Assembly: GCA_000507305.1 (NCBI GenBank)
Contig: DF239121.1
Coordinates: forward strand, 251,975 to 315,974
Direction: 5' to 3'
DNA length: 64,000 bases
Source of the DNA: Breviolum minutum Mf 1.05b.01
Taxonomy: Eukaryota; Sar; Dinophyceae; Suessiales; Symbiodiniaceae
The notes under the pieces were generated by a model. That model did not search any database, had not been told where the DNA came from, and worked only from the letters and a program-made list of their open reading frames with translations. Below are positions 24,562-37,100 of the stretch, piece after piece; position 1 is the stretch's first letter; each line of letters starts with the position of its first letter. The position numbers and the translations under genes are program-made.

Positions 24562-27500
24562 TCAGCACCGTCCCTCAATCACCAACTCTGCCAACTTGGG
24601 AGACGCCTTCTCTTCGACGTAGCGAAACATGTCTCGGTCCGCTGGGTCCTGGAAACTTTGGACAGACTTTGGTGCATCAAGGTGATTGAAACACATCTTC
24701 CAAACTGGGCACCTTGGAGGCGTAACATGCCCTTTTTTGAGCCTTGAGAAGCTTGACAGAATAAATATTGAATAATAACACTTGACCTGTAAAAAGGTAG
24801 ACCTAAAAACGAAAAACAAAACAAACAGATTGAAGACTTGTGGTGAATCGTTTGTCTGAACTTTCATGGTGTATTGTGTGTATTCAACTCTAAGATATCT
24901 GTGCATATGTTCCACGAATCATCGGGTTGAACCTCGCAAAAATATGCAAAAATGAAAAAGAACAACTCCTATGAAATTCGTTGGCGTGTTAAACTTTTAA
25001 CTTTTCACCTGGAGGTCAAAAGTAGGAACCCTTGGCAGCTGCCATTTTTGTGTCCACCTCCTTATCTCTGTACTTGTCCAACTCCGAGTTCAACTCCTGG
25101 CAAAACGTAAGTGAAGACGGCGAACTCAGAAATGAATAGTTATATTTGGTTTTGATTTACTTAAACATACGTCATGAATTGTATCACTACTTCTTGAAAT
25201 GTAAACATGACAACTGATCAAGAGGTCGAGCAACTGTAAAATCAATCAACTAGATATATCGAATATAGTAGTCTAAGACATGTATATATGCACACTAATA
25301 TGCATACTGTATTCGTTGCATCTATGGAAACATTTTCTTAAACAGAAAAAGGTATCAAACAAAAGCTATTACCCATTCATTTGATTTTACACTGAGACTG
25401 ACACAACATGCCACAGAAGGCACCACCACTAGAGGGGCATTGAGTAGCTCACCCGATTGCCCTTCCCAAAAGAAATTTGGGCTATATCAAGAACAAAAAT
25501 GGTGGTAAAATGGTCTTAAATGTTAAATATTGCGTATCAAAAACGTGTCAAATAGTGGGATTGGATAGAGTAATCCTGCATGGTGGGGGATTTGCGCCAA
25601 GAACATGTCAATGGCATAGAAAACCAACAAAAACTGCACCTGCAAACGTCAACATCCTTATCATCTGGCTCTGTCACACGATGGAAAACTCTTGCATCTG
25701 GGAAAATTACTGTAATTCATTGTAATTCCTAAACCTGAATGTGTCTCTTTTTTAAACACACTTCCCTGGGTCACTGCAATTTTTTCGGATGGTAACGTTC
25801 CCGGCGGTGAATAGCAGCGATAGAATTTGCCCAGTTGCATGACAAAAACGCAATACTAGTTGGTAGTTCTAACCCATTTGAAAAATTCTACTTCAATTGG
25901 ATCTTCTCCTCAGGGGTTGGGCTGAAAATAAGCAATATTTGAAACCACCAGCGTTTCGCATAAATGCCAAGGAATCTTTAAATGCTGACATTTCCATACC
26001 TTTCCCCCCAAAAAAAATCGGTCCTGCAGTTTCTCTGGCGTCAAGCGACGTCGGAAGAACCAGTTCATTGCCAATTCATAGTCCTCAAGTGGTGAGGAAT
26101 GGCGACACCTTTGGGACCTACATTCCTACATCCTCATTTTTTGGTATGTCTCAGTATGGGATCCCTTCAAAAATGCGGTTGGTAACCGGAAATGTTGGTA
26201 ACCGGAGAACTTCAAACAAGGTAGCTAGTAACAGCTAGAAAAACCGACCAAATGTAGTGTAGTATATATCAGGGAAACAGAAGTAAGTAAATCCCCAAAC
26301 AAACTTCTTGAATCACAGAGACAAATGATTTGTCGAAGATTGTAGGTGTTTTTCTATTCTCCAAGGCAGCCCTTTTATGTTCCATGTGAGATATACGGTA
26401 TACTTGAAAAAATCCAGGGTAGCTCCCCGAAACGGGAGTTGGCCGTTTCATGTGAGGTTGGCAAACAAATTGCTCAAGATGACATGAGCATGGACAAAAG
26501 CATGCAAAAGCTTTTGTAGATTAACAGCAAATCCTGTCATGTCATGACCCTTTTGTTTACATTGACAGTCGAACATTTTGCATGCAAGTCAAAAAACTTG
26601 CATCTACGGAACCTGAGTCTTTACACATTTCATCTGATGAAATATTCCATAATATTCCTGCCTTCAATTGACTCCTGCACAAGCACTTGTGCGTTTTTGT
26701 GCTGAAATATACTGAAACACTTCAAGGACACAAAGACTCAGCATCAAATTGCACATGTCATACAAAGGATTCATGTTTCGAAAGTACATATATACTGGGT
26801 TGCCCGGCCGACACATCACAATATGTTTCGTTTAAAACAACGTTTAACACATAGATGCACTTAGAAAGGTATTATCAATTTGAAAGTCTCTGTAACAATC
26901 TTATAACAAAAAACAATCTGTACAAATTCCACTCATTTACTCCTTCTCCCATCATCATGGAAGTGGAAAACGATCATGTTGGAGACAACAACTCATCATC
27001 CAGGGACCGATTTTTCCACCTCCATGGGAAGGGTATCATACCCTGGGTATACCAAAACCTTTCCCCCCCAAGGTCCATCAGGAACATCAATGGTGGAAAA
27101 ATGAAGTTGATGGCCTCGGTTGAAATCTCCAGGAGGTACCGTCATGAGGATGTGCCGTTGATGAAACTGCATTTTGAACAAAATTGGTATGTTATAGTTT
27201 TTTTTTTGCCATGCTCATTCCTTTGGCAAATATAGCAAGGCCTTAAAAGGCCTTCTCCTTCCGACCTCTAAACCTTTGCCCGCTAATTCTAGAAAATGCA
27301 GTTCATCTAAATGACACTTTGTTGTGCAGCAGTTTTGGAACCGTCATGTGGGCACAAGAAGGGCCGCAAATACCCCCCCCAAAAGAGATAGCCAGAGCCT
27401 CCAACACCTCAGACAAATTGGCCTTCATCGCATGGTGGGCTATTCAACGTTACTTGGTCTGCCTGGTTCATATTGGTGGTTCAGAGGTTCAGCTTATCCA

Positions 27501-28399
27501 AGGAATTCATGACTAGGATAGGATTATCACTTGGGGAGATGTGGGGAGATGTGCCTAGAATAGGCTGAACCACTAGTGGAATCGGCTGAACCACTAGTAT
27601 TTGGGACCCACCAATGATTGGCTGGGAGCTCTTGTTTAACACCATTACTTTGCAACATCAAAGCTTTCAGTGCGAACTTCCAAGTCTCTAACATCTGACC
27701 GGTCAAGCTTGCTTGTGGTTATACAAAAAGAAAACCCACCCCTTTGAAAGGAAGGATATATGTATATATGCATAGGGAGAAAATATATGTATATATATAA
27801 AATCATCACTTATCAAAAGGTAAATCACCAACCTTACCCCAACAGTATTTAATAACCAAGTTTTACAAAAAAATAGGGTGCCACAATTTCCTACCACCTC
27901 CTGAGGTGGCGACCAACATGGCATACATGTCGCTGATCAAACCGGGATTCCTCGGCTCGGTAATCGGTTGGTTCCTCCACTGAAAGTGAGACCAATCATC
28001 AGTTTCTTGGCAAAGGTTTTGATGATTTAAGTACTTCCATGATATGAAAAAAGGATGTCAAGTAATCAAAACCAAATGGGGTTTTGCAACTGAATGAAAC
28101 TAACCAGATTTGCTGGTTTTATTTTTTGGTGCTGATGTTTTGAGTTGGCATTTTCCTTATCCGCGATGAGTTGGAACAAAAAGAAATTAAGCTTCGAAGA
28201 ATCCAAGATACGCGAACCAACTGGGTGGACCGTGGGAGATGTTCCTTGGGCGGATCTGTGACACATAAGAGTGGCAAGTATGGATGATGATGGAAAATGA
28301 TGGAAAATAACGGGACATGACGGAAAAAATGGAAAATGATGGATGATGGATAATGATGGATGATGATAGATAATGATGGATGATGATAGATAATGATGG

Positions 28400-28447
<48 letters not shown>

Positions 28448-29779
28448 GTGATAACGATGGTTGTTATTATCGTCTTGGTGATGATGATGATGGTGCGATG
28501 ATGATAATGGTGATGATGACAATGATAATGATGCTGGCTCTATTAAGAGGTAATTGCTTTATTGGAAGGTGAACACATGCTATACAAATGAAACTCTTAT
28601 AAATCTATACACTGCCAAAGTTGCCCATCTTAATCTTCGACATCTGGCAAACTCACAACTGCAAAACATCAGTTTACACGTTCGTTTATGAAGTTAGAAG
28701 TGGTCGTTACACGCTGGGCGCAACCTGCACAAACGATGGCTTGAGATCATCAACTTACTAATTCCTCCAGTGGATTCTGTACAAGCACAGGCTTTTTGCG
28801 GGTTGATTTCAATCATGAGCCATCATGGGTGAATTGTGCATATGTAAATAAAAAATAGGTAAAAGAGTAGAATATATATATATATATACTAGTAAAAAAT
28901 AAATAACATATACCGACATATACAATGTTTTTAGAATTATGTACCAACATGTTTCAACAACCTCTTGTTTGGGGGATGATTCCCCTACTGGACAAAATAC
29001 CTTGGCAATGGAGTGCTTCAAATCACTGATCCTCAATTGGAAATGCATCTACATTCATGGTGGATGTTCAAGCAAACTATCTTAGCTTACTAGTGGGCAA
29101 CAACCTTTGGAACGGTGACTGACTATGTCATGTTGATTCCTTTGCTAAACTTCTCTGAATGGTTAAAACTTATATGCAAGCAAACAGTGTATATACATAC
29201 ATACAAAATACATGTAATCCAACTGGTAGAATGAAATAACGAATAATAACCATAACTACCCAAAAACTAATAGTAATGACCGTGATTACACAAATGCAAG
29301 CAATTGAACTGTCAAAGAATAGGTATCAGTTGGAAGCTGCCACCCAGTTACCATAACACAATGGCACCGTTGAGAACCATTGCCACCTGAAGATGAGATG
29401 AGAATGCTGGGGAGATTTCTTCTTTTCCTGGGGAAAATAGTTCAGGCATAGTAAATAGAAATGGAATAGACCATAATGCCCTGGCAATATATATATATAA
29501 TATATAAATATATTATTGAATAATGATATGACCCTATTTACCCTAACTCCGAAACACTTCAAATGTTGGATGCTATATTAATCTCCCAAGTATTGCATCA
29601 CGTCTATCTCCAAAAGAATTCACACTGAAATTGTGTCATCTCGGAGAGAAAAAAAACATCCCTTTCTGAAATCCTTTGAGGCTCTGGCGGTCATATACCA
29701 TGTAATGGCTGCTGCTTCTCCAGTCCTTGCTGACCACGAGAAAACCCATGGGAAAACGACGGCCGTTTCTTCCAACAAC
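24562..29779 (-). CDS. Unknown gene, 3' part, with candidate exons
   Basis: Not recognised. Exons from 5' to 3': 29699-29779 (LLEETAVVFPWVFSWSARTG...), 29001-29031 (ISDLKHSIAK), 28759-28791 (PVLVQNPLEEL, donor GTAAGT), 28218-28244 (EHLPRSTQL), 27927-27974 (EPTDYRAEESRFDQRH), 27374-27422 (ANLSEVLEALAISFGG), 27059-27166 (ending DVPDGPWGGK), 26000-26083 (DYELAMNWFFRRRLTPEKLQ..., donor GTATGG), 25030-25096 (ELNSELDKYRDKEVDTKMAA), and 24562-24648 (DPADRDMFRYVEEKASPKLA..., stop TGA). The first five joins agree in phase; later ones do not all agree, so pieces are missing or misplaced. ISDLKHSIAK resembles the helix of ubiquitin-like domains, which is weak evidence. The start is unresolved; an ATG at 33941 (MDEAPQ) sits 199 bp below the fibrillin stop and is a candidate. 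Confidence 0.5.
28284..28535. repeat. GAT-rich degenerate microsatellite
   Basis: A pure gat run at about 28401-28447 flanked by ggataatgatgg variants. The poly-His frame on the complement is a repeat artefact. Confidence 0.85.
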
Positions 29780-32700
29780 CTGTTGCGGCCACCTGGGCTG
29801 ACCGGACTTGGTGAGATGCACTTCACGTTCGCCGAACCATCGAGCAGCAAGCATCAAAAGGACGTTGATGATGGTGATCTCGGAGAATTTTACCGCTCAT
29901 TCTGGGAGACTTTTGTTTAGTTTGAATGTTTGACATGCCCCTCCCAAAAAAGGAAAGGGTTGTATGGGATAAATTTCCCAATAGGATTCATGTATGTCAT
30001 CTGTATGTCACCTTGAAGGGTATATTGTTTGTTTGAATGTCGAGTGTTGGCATTTGGCATTGAACAACTCTCATCAAGAAGGGCGGCTGGCTCCAAGGTG
30101 TAGCATTTTCTGGGTTCGAACCTTTGGAATTAATCAACCAAATTCTTGGAAGAAAAGATGCTTTGGGAAATACCTGTTATACGCTTCATTCTGACTCACT
30201 AACGCATATTCGAATATATATATATATATAACCATATACAGTATAAAATATATGTCTATTTAGACGTTTGACAAAAAATGTTACAACAACATGGCATGTT
30301 CAAGTTCAACACACACACACACATGTTGACAATACGTACGGTTACCTTCGAAGACACCCATGCTTTTGGGTGACCTCACCCCTGGGATGTCCAAAAAAAT
30401 GGGGTGATTTTATATCTAACATGGAGAATGTTTTCATCCCAAGTTGTGAAAGAATGGATTCTTCATTTGAGTTGTTTTTTTTGTTAAAACTCCCAAGTTG
30501 CTTAAAACTCCTAAAACAAGTTTCTAACTCAAGTATGTATTCATTTAGAGTTGTTGATTGGGAAAAGATGCTCCTTTTGAAAGGAGCAATGAGCATCACT
30601 GGCGTGAGATCTTCCCCAATTAACCTGGCAACAGTTTGATGTGGATTTGCTCAGTAAGAAACCTGAAAGTTCAAGGTTTTTAGGTTTTTTTCCATACTTG
30701 TAGGCTATTGTAGCCTTTATCTATGAAGAAGATCCCAATGATCAACCAAAACCTTCAAGCATCTTCCAAAACCCGAATGCTGCTATGATTCTGGAATCTT
30801 TCTTTGATATGTCAACTAGAACTTCGAAACATTTCTGCTCACCAAGACCCTGAAACCGAACTTAAATCTCACCTTGTCACTGATTCTCGATTCTAAGTAC
30901 TTGAGGGTATCCTTAACGGTGATCAATGGTAATCAAACTGGAAACCTACAGGGTAAACATGGATTTTTCAACAAGTTTCATTTATTTATTCAGGTGGCTT
31001 GCAAGCTTCCACTTCAAATCGAAAACTGCCCTGAAAGAACTCAAATGTATGAAAAGCAAATGGGAGTGCCAAAATGAAATGGCACTACCACCAAGGGAGA
31101 TGGAGAGCACAAGTAGAATTTCATGGCATTTCCCATGCATTTGAAGGGCCTCGCTGAATGTATACACTTCGTCACTTCATCAACAGTAGCATCATGATGA
31201 AATGTCTCAAATGTATGAAATCACGTGCATTTTCTGTCTCGGTAGTCCTCCAACATTGCCTTCAAAAACTGGTTGGTGGTTTCAACAGTTTCAACCCATT
31301 TGAAAAAATATGCTCATCAAATTGGATCATCTCCCCAGGTAGGGGTGAAATAAACAGATATTTGAAAACACCACCTAGTTCAACGTCGCCTTCAAAAAGT
31401 GATCTAAAAAGTGTCGTCCCCTCTTTGCTGGACCAATGTTTTTCGCCGAGGCACCGCAGTTGCTGGCAGCAAGGATGTGAGGGTTAATGACACCACGTAC
31501 TGGCGCGTTTGTAAAAAAGTGGTCCCCAGGTGGTTGAACCACCCATTCAATGAATATCTTAGTCAAATTGGATCATTTCCCAAGTAGAGGTAAGTGCAAG
31601 ATGTAACAAATCAAATTGAAACCGGTATGATAAGTACATTTGATCTCGTAACATGTGCACTGCGGCTCTTTTGCTGTCTGAAGTACTCGGAGCATCCGCA
31701 ACTTACTTGTAAAGCCGCCCCTGGAAGATGCATCATGATTCATCTGGACATTAATGGCATAGATGTTCTACATCAACTGGCCTTACCCAGAGATGTGTTA
31801 AACAAACAAAACCACTTGAAATACCTGGAATCGCCTGAAAACTTCTGAACAAAACCATCTGGAACATTTGAAAACATATCAGTAAACTATCTCCATGGTC
31901 AGCATTTCTACGATTTGGGGAAAAACCAACCGGCGGAAAATATCGCTATAATTTTCCCGAATATTTGAATCACTTCTGAAATCGGCGGTCTGGCCACTAC
32001 CATGTATGCTACCAGCCGCCTCTTTGTTCAACCCAGGCCCTGGTCGTCCAGCTCTTTGCCCCTGGCAGAGTGAATCTTGTCACAATGATTGATCGTTGGT
32101 TCGCTGGAAAATGAATGAAAATGACCTATTCAATATGTACATAAAAAAAACATATGATACTGATACCATAATATAAAGATATGTAAATGTGAATGTACAT
32201 AATTTTCTTATTGTATATCAAATATATGTTGCTTCTTTCCTGCGTCAAAGAAGTGAAGAAGTGCAAATTTAGAACATAGCATGACATGGCCGATAGTGTA
32301 GTGACAAAGAAATTCTAGCTGCAGGACATGCATTGCTTTTTGTTTGCAGGGCATCCGAAGATTTGTCTGCAGTGCATTAAATCAAATGAATGGAGCTTAG
32401 TATAGCTTAGTTGCAAAGTTCTACCGTACTTATCTGAATTGGCTGTTTCCAAACAGTGCAAAATAACGAGATTCCACAAGCTAGATCAACATAGATAAAT
32501 TCATGGCTGTTGCTGCAACTATCAAAAGCGCCTTTTTATGCCCTTTCTGTCACTGCGGAAAATGTGCAAGCTGAGCGGTTGCCCCAATAAAACTACCATG
32601 GATACTGCGGAGATACCCTCAAAGAATAGAAACACAAACAGCAAATGCCATCAGAATTTTGATCGAGTGAAAGGCATTTATTCGCGTGTATTTAGGAGCA

Positions 32701-34140
32701 TTCCAAGTAGACGCATGCAACAAGTATGCCCCAAATTGCCCCAAGACTTCCTGACATATCTGAAATTGCTATATCTTGACTTAAAAGGAGCTACAGTATC
32801 TCTGCAAATTGATTGTTTGAATCGCAGTATCGAAAACCGTAACAACATCCCTGGATGGATTGATGACAGGATCCTGAATTAAACTTTTCATCTTGAATGT
32901 CTTGTTTTAATCATTACCTAGTTGGTGGTTTCAACCCCTTTCAACAATATGCTCGTCAAATTGGATCGTCATTTCCCCAGTTTTCGGGGTGAAAATTCGA
33001 AAAAACATCTGGGACTTGCCACCACACAGTTACTGCCTAGGCCTAGGCCTCCGAAAAATCCATTCAAATCAATGCGGGTTGCCGGGATCCAACCGATTTC
33101 CGAATCACTTCACCAACTCATTGCCTTGGACAAAAATGGACGGAAGTTTCGGGTGACTTTTTTGAGTTTAAAAGAGTTGTGTTGTAATAGTGGTTCCTTG
33201 ATTTTGATTTGCTGGTTTTGTTGTGTTGTGTTTGTTTAGATTGTTTATTTATTTTTTGTTTATTTGTTTTTGTTTTCCCTCTGTTTCAGCTATTGTAAAT
33301 TTCCAAGTTTACGAAACAAACAAATGTCGCTGGACATTTTGGGATCGATTCCCTTGGGGGCCCCATGTCACTTGTGGTCACTATCCGGGCCATCGATGAC
33401 ACACTTCAAGAGAAAAAAGTTGAGAAGCTGAGTCTCAATCGAAAACATATTTTGTTTCCTGTTTTTGAGATCACATGACAAAGCCTCTGGATATGTATAT
33501 ATGAAAAAAAAATATATATATATAAATAAATATTTTTATGATACTACTTAAAATTACAAACCAAGGAGAAAAAAAAACATCCCCAATGCAATGTCCAGTT
33601 CTCGTCGGTTGAAAGTGGTTTTATCCTATTTTGGCTGTTGATGAAGACAATCCTGCACCAGTTAGCGATCCTTTTGAAAAACCCTGCACATGATGGGAAC
33701 TTTACACAGGTATAAATATAGTATATATATATACGCTTATATATACACTGTATACAGAACATCATCTACCAAACGAATTGATGCAGGATGTTGTAAACAG
33801 ATGTAAACAGCACCTCCTGCTGCAAATACACGTGCATGAAAGAAATAAATTGAATAGATTCCTTGGAAAGTATGACTACCGCACATAAGAAATGTTGAAT
33901 GTTCCCTGGGGTTTGCAAAGCACTTGGGGTGCTTCGTCCATAACTATCTATTCTACAAGTCTGCTTGAAAAATATCTCCGTTCAACAACAGTGCCATGCC
34001 TTTATACGGCCCACACGCGCACAAAGGATTACAAAAATACTATGGGCAATTTACACCACCATGCCACCAAAAAACAGAAAAATGAAAAATGCCCCAAAAC
34101 TCTGGGAGTGTTTTTGGCCTCTGAAATTGGCTATGTATGA
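29780..34140. other. Probable 5' part of the 24.6 kb gene; sparse evidence
   Basis: Mostly AT-rich intron-like DNA with inverted-repeat elements. Minus-strand candidates are the ATG at 33941 (MDEAPQ then donor GTGCTT), about 32022-32051 (GKELDDQGL with acceptor CCAG then G and donor GTTGAA), about 31395-31500 (a coding-like piece between two copies of one repeat family) and about 30350-30390 (GEVTQKHGCLRR then donor GTAACC). None can be chained with confidence. Confidence 0.3.
31270..31590. mobile_element. Two copies of the ttggtggtttcaaccc repeat around a coding-like piece
   Basis: 31270-31377 is a full copy (ttggtggtttcaacagtttc ... gaaaacaccacctag). About 31530-31590 is a partial copy (ggtggttgaaccacccattc ... 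tcaaattggatcatttccc). The 150 bp between them is GC-richer and open on the minus strand. Confidence 0.5.
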
Positions 34141-37100
34141 CTAAAATTCAATGACCATCCAGGAGTGAAATTCACTCCTCTTTCTCAATGCCAAGCAACG
34201 AGCCCAAAGTGCTACCCCACCACCTGCTCCACGCGCAGCAGCAATTTGATCGTCTATTGCCACAAAATCAAAGGCTGGTTGTCTCTTGTAAGGTGTCTTG
34301 GCGGGCCGAATGGATGGTATGTTGAAAGGAACAAGCAAGTAAGTGATACCTTACCAATCAGAAAAAAGATTGCGGCATGAACATAGTATTATGATCGGGT
34401 GTCTGCTGGTGAAGATTTATTCAGGCGTTGGTCGATGGTTAGCCGCTTAGCCGGTAGAAAGGCCTGATCACCGAGGGTGGGAATACAAACCTGAACTTGC
34501 CCTTTCATCGACGTGGTAGAATGGCCAGGTTCCTAATCATTTCTGCCACAAAATTTCACCATTCCCCGAAATGCCCCGAAGTGCCGCAAAAGATGGCACG
34601 TTCCTACAAGCTGGTCCCTGGCCTGTCCTCACCAAACACCAATTGAAACTAAAATATGGATGGAAACCAGGATTGTTTCTTAAAGATGACATTGGCAGGA
34701 GCAAGGTTTGAAAAACAAAAATAATGGATTTAATCACTGAAACCACACAAAACCTTTGTATAAACATAGTAGCTTGGTTGTCATGGATTCACCCTCCGAG
34801 AGGATCCGAGAGGCAACCCCAAAAAGCAAAATTCTTCCAAGTACCAGGTTTCAGGGACGATTTTATGTTAATTCATCTTAGTTTAAGCGCTAATTAATTT
34901 AGGGTATGTGCCCCCTGGAAGTTGAACATAGCCCCTGAAAATATACCATCCCAAAAGGAGAGGATCGTCTTCCCAGCATCATTTTTCAGCGGCTATGATA
35001 AACTTCGGGAGGGTATATAATATTGTTGTTCTGCATCAGCGTTGCGACTCCACTGGACCAGGCCCCCAATGGTGACCCTATTGGATGTCCACGGGTCAAA
35101 TGTTGGATCCACTCGGATACGAACACCAAATTGGATGTCAAAATCAGGGGTCATTTTATTACCAACCCAAACAATGCACTATTAAGTGGAAATCCCCCTC
35201 AACATAACCATACATATATACACATATTTGATTTGCATAATTTAATTCACCCCCAAAAAAAATGTGCAATTTGCTGATTCCTGCAAATATCAATCAACAA
35301 AAATCTGCTTAATCAAAAAAGCAGGCCTGTCTTCTTTCACTTTCTCCGCCACAAAAAACCTGAGGTGAAACCTCCCTCTTCGTTTGACAAGGGGACGGAG
35401 CTTTTCATCCCAGCCATACTGCGCAAACCATCAGGCAATGACAAACTGAAGCCACAAATCTTCAGTTCCTGGGACTTTGAAGGCCCCAGAAAATAGCCAG
35501 TGAATTCCAGCTACAGAAAAGGATCTTGGACACAATTTTTTGAAAAGTACAGATATTGGAAGTGTACATTTGCTGATGCAAATATAAAATTCGGAGTATG
35601 AACATGTTACTACCAACAGCGAACACATTTACATGTATACCAGGTGCAGCTTAAGTAAGAAAAGAACAGGACCATGCCTGTGGGTGAGCTTTATTTTCTC
35701 TACAAGTGCTGGATCATCTCGCTCCGTCTTTTGTAAAAGTTGACAAGCTTCACTAGATTTTGACAAAGATCCCTTCAAGGTTTCGCTCTACCACCAACAA
35801 GCTATCCCGGAGATGCGTGTTCAAGCTTATTGAATTAAAGGATAATGACACCTGTTTGAAACAGTCTTGAGGATCATATCTTAACACGCACAATTTTCAT
35901 GGCTTTAGTGAGGCATTTATGGATCATTAAGGACCAGTAGACAAAAAAAAACACAAAAATGACCTTTTATAATATAAATATATTACTGAAAAAAATAGAA
36001 GGGCACAGCTCACTAAAATACACAAAACATCCTGGCAACATGGGGTATCTATTAAAAGAGTCAAGGCCCCCCCAGGCCATCCAGCTGATGAGATCCCAAA
36101 CGGCCTCCCGGCCCAGGCCTCGAAATCAAATTCCAAACGCCTCCTTTCCTCAATCCAGCGGAAGCTGCCTTCGAATTCCAAGGAGATTGGACCCAAGTAG
36201 ACCTAAGAAACAGCCCAAAAACCATCCCCCAATTCCCCAAAGACACAAAATTGGGATATGAAGTATATAATTAGGGCCTATGTATTGGGGTGATCCACAG
36301 AGTGTTGTTGTAAAGCAGTGACATGATGGTATTCAACTAAAACATTTTTCAAAAGTGAAACTACATCAAGGGAGACCTTTGTAAGACATGAAGCGATGAT
36401 AATTTAACGCATCACGGGATCAACATATTGAGGAACTTTCTGCAACCAAAATACGGCGCAAACATTTTCCAAACTCCACTGCAATATGTTCCAACTCAAA
36501 CAATTTTGGGTTTCGACGCCGACCATTTCCCAACCATTTTAAACATAATTAGTGGAAACCTTCCCCCCCAAGTTCGGTTGAAACATGCAAAAAATATCCC
36601 AAAAAAATATCGCCAACAAAAAAACCCGGACTAGAAAATGTCGTCATTGTTTTCTACCCCCCCTGGGATGACGTGACCTGAGGTCGCTTTCAAATTCTGC
36701 CCAAAAAGGGGTGTATGGCGAAACAAATCTTCCTACAACTCGGGGGAGGAGAACATGTTGAAGTTGACATTGTGTATACATCGTGTTCCGGAAATTTCAA
36801 TTTCCGGAGATTTATGTATAGCAATACTTTGCTCCAACTCGAACTTGGATTTACAATTTCTTGAAACTCAAGAAAATGTACAGTAAGATGACTTCATTAA
36901 TGCAAAGAGTCCCAGCTCCTGGAATGAATAGCAAAGGACATAAAAACAAGCAACCAGAGCAAGCCACGGTGCACACAACATAAGCAGTGCAAAAACAATT
37001 TTCTGTCACACATTCGGAAGCTCGTGAAACCAATTGTTCCTCAAGATGTTTTCAAAACAAGTTTTGTTTTGAGATCAACACCTCCCGATTGTTGTCAAAA

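Noticed and set aside
28187..28522. Histidine-rich frame
   Set aside because: Translation of the GAT microsatellite.
34385..34490. Apparent last exon VCIPTLGDQAFLPAKRL...
   Set aside because: It lies in the last fibrillin intron and does not fit the PAP domain or the phase.
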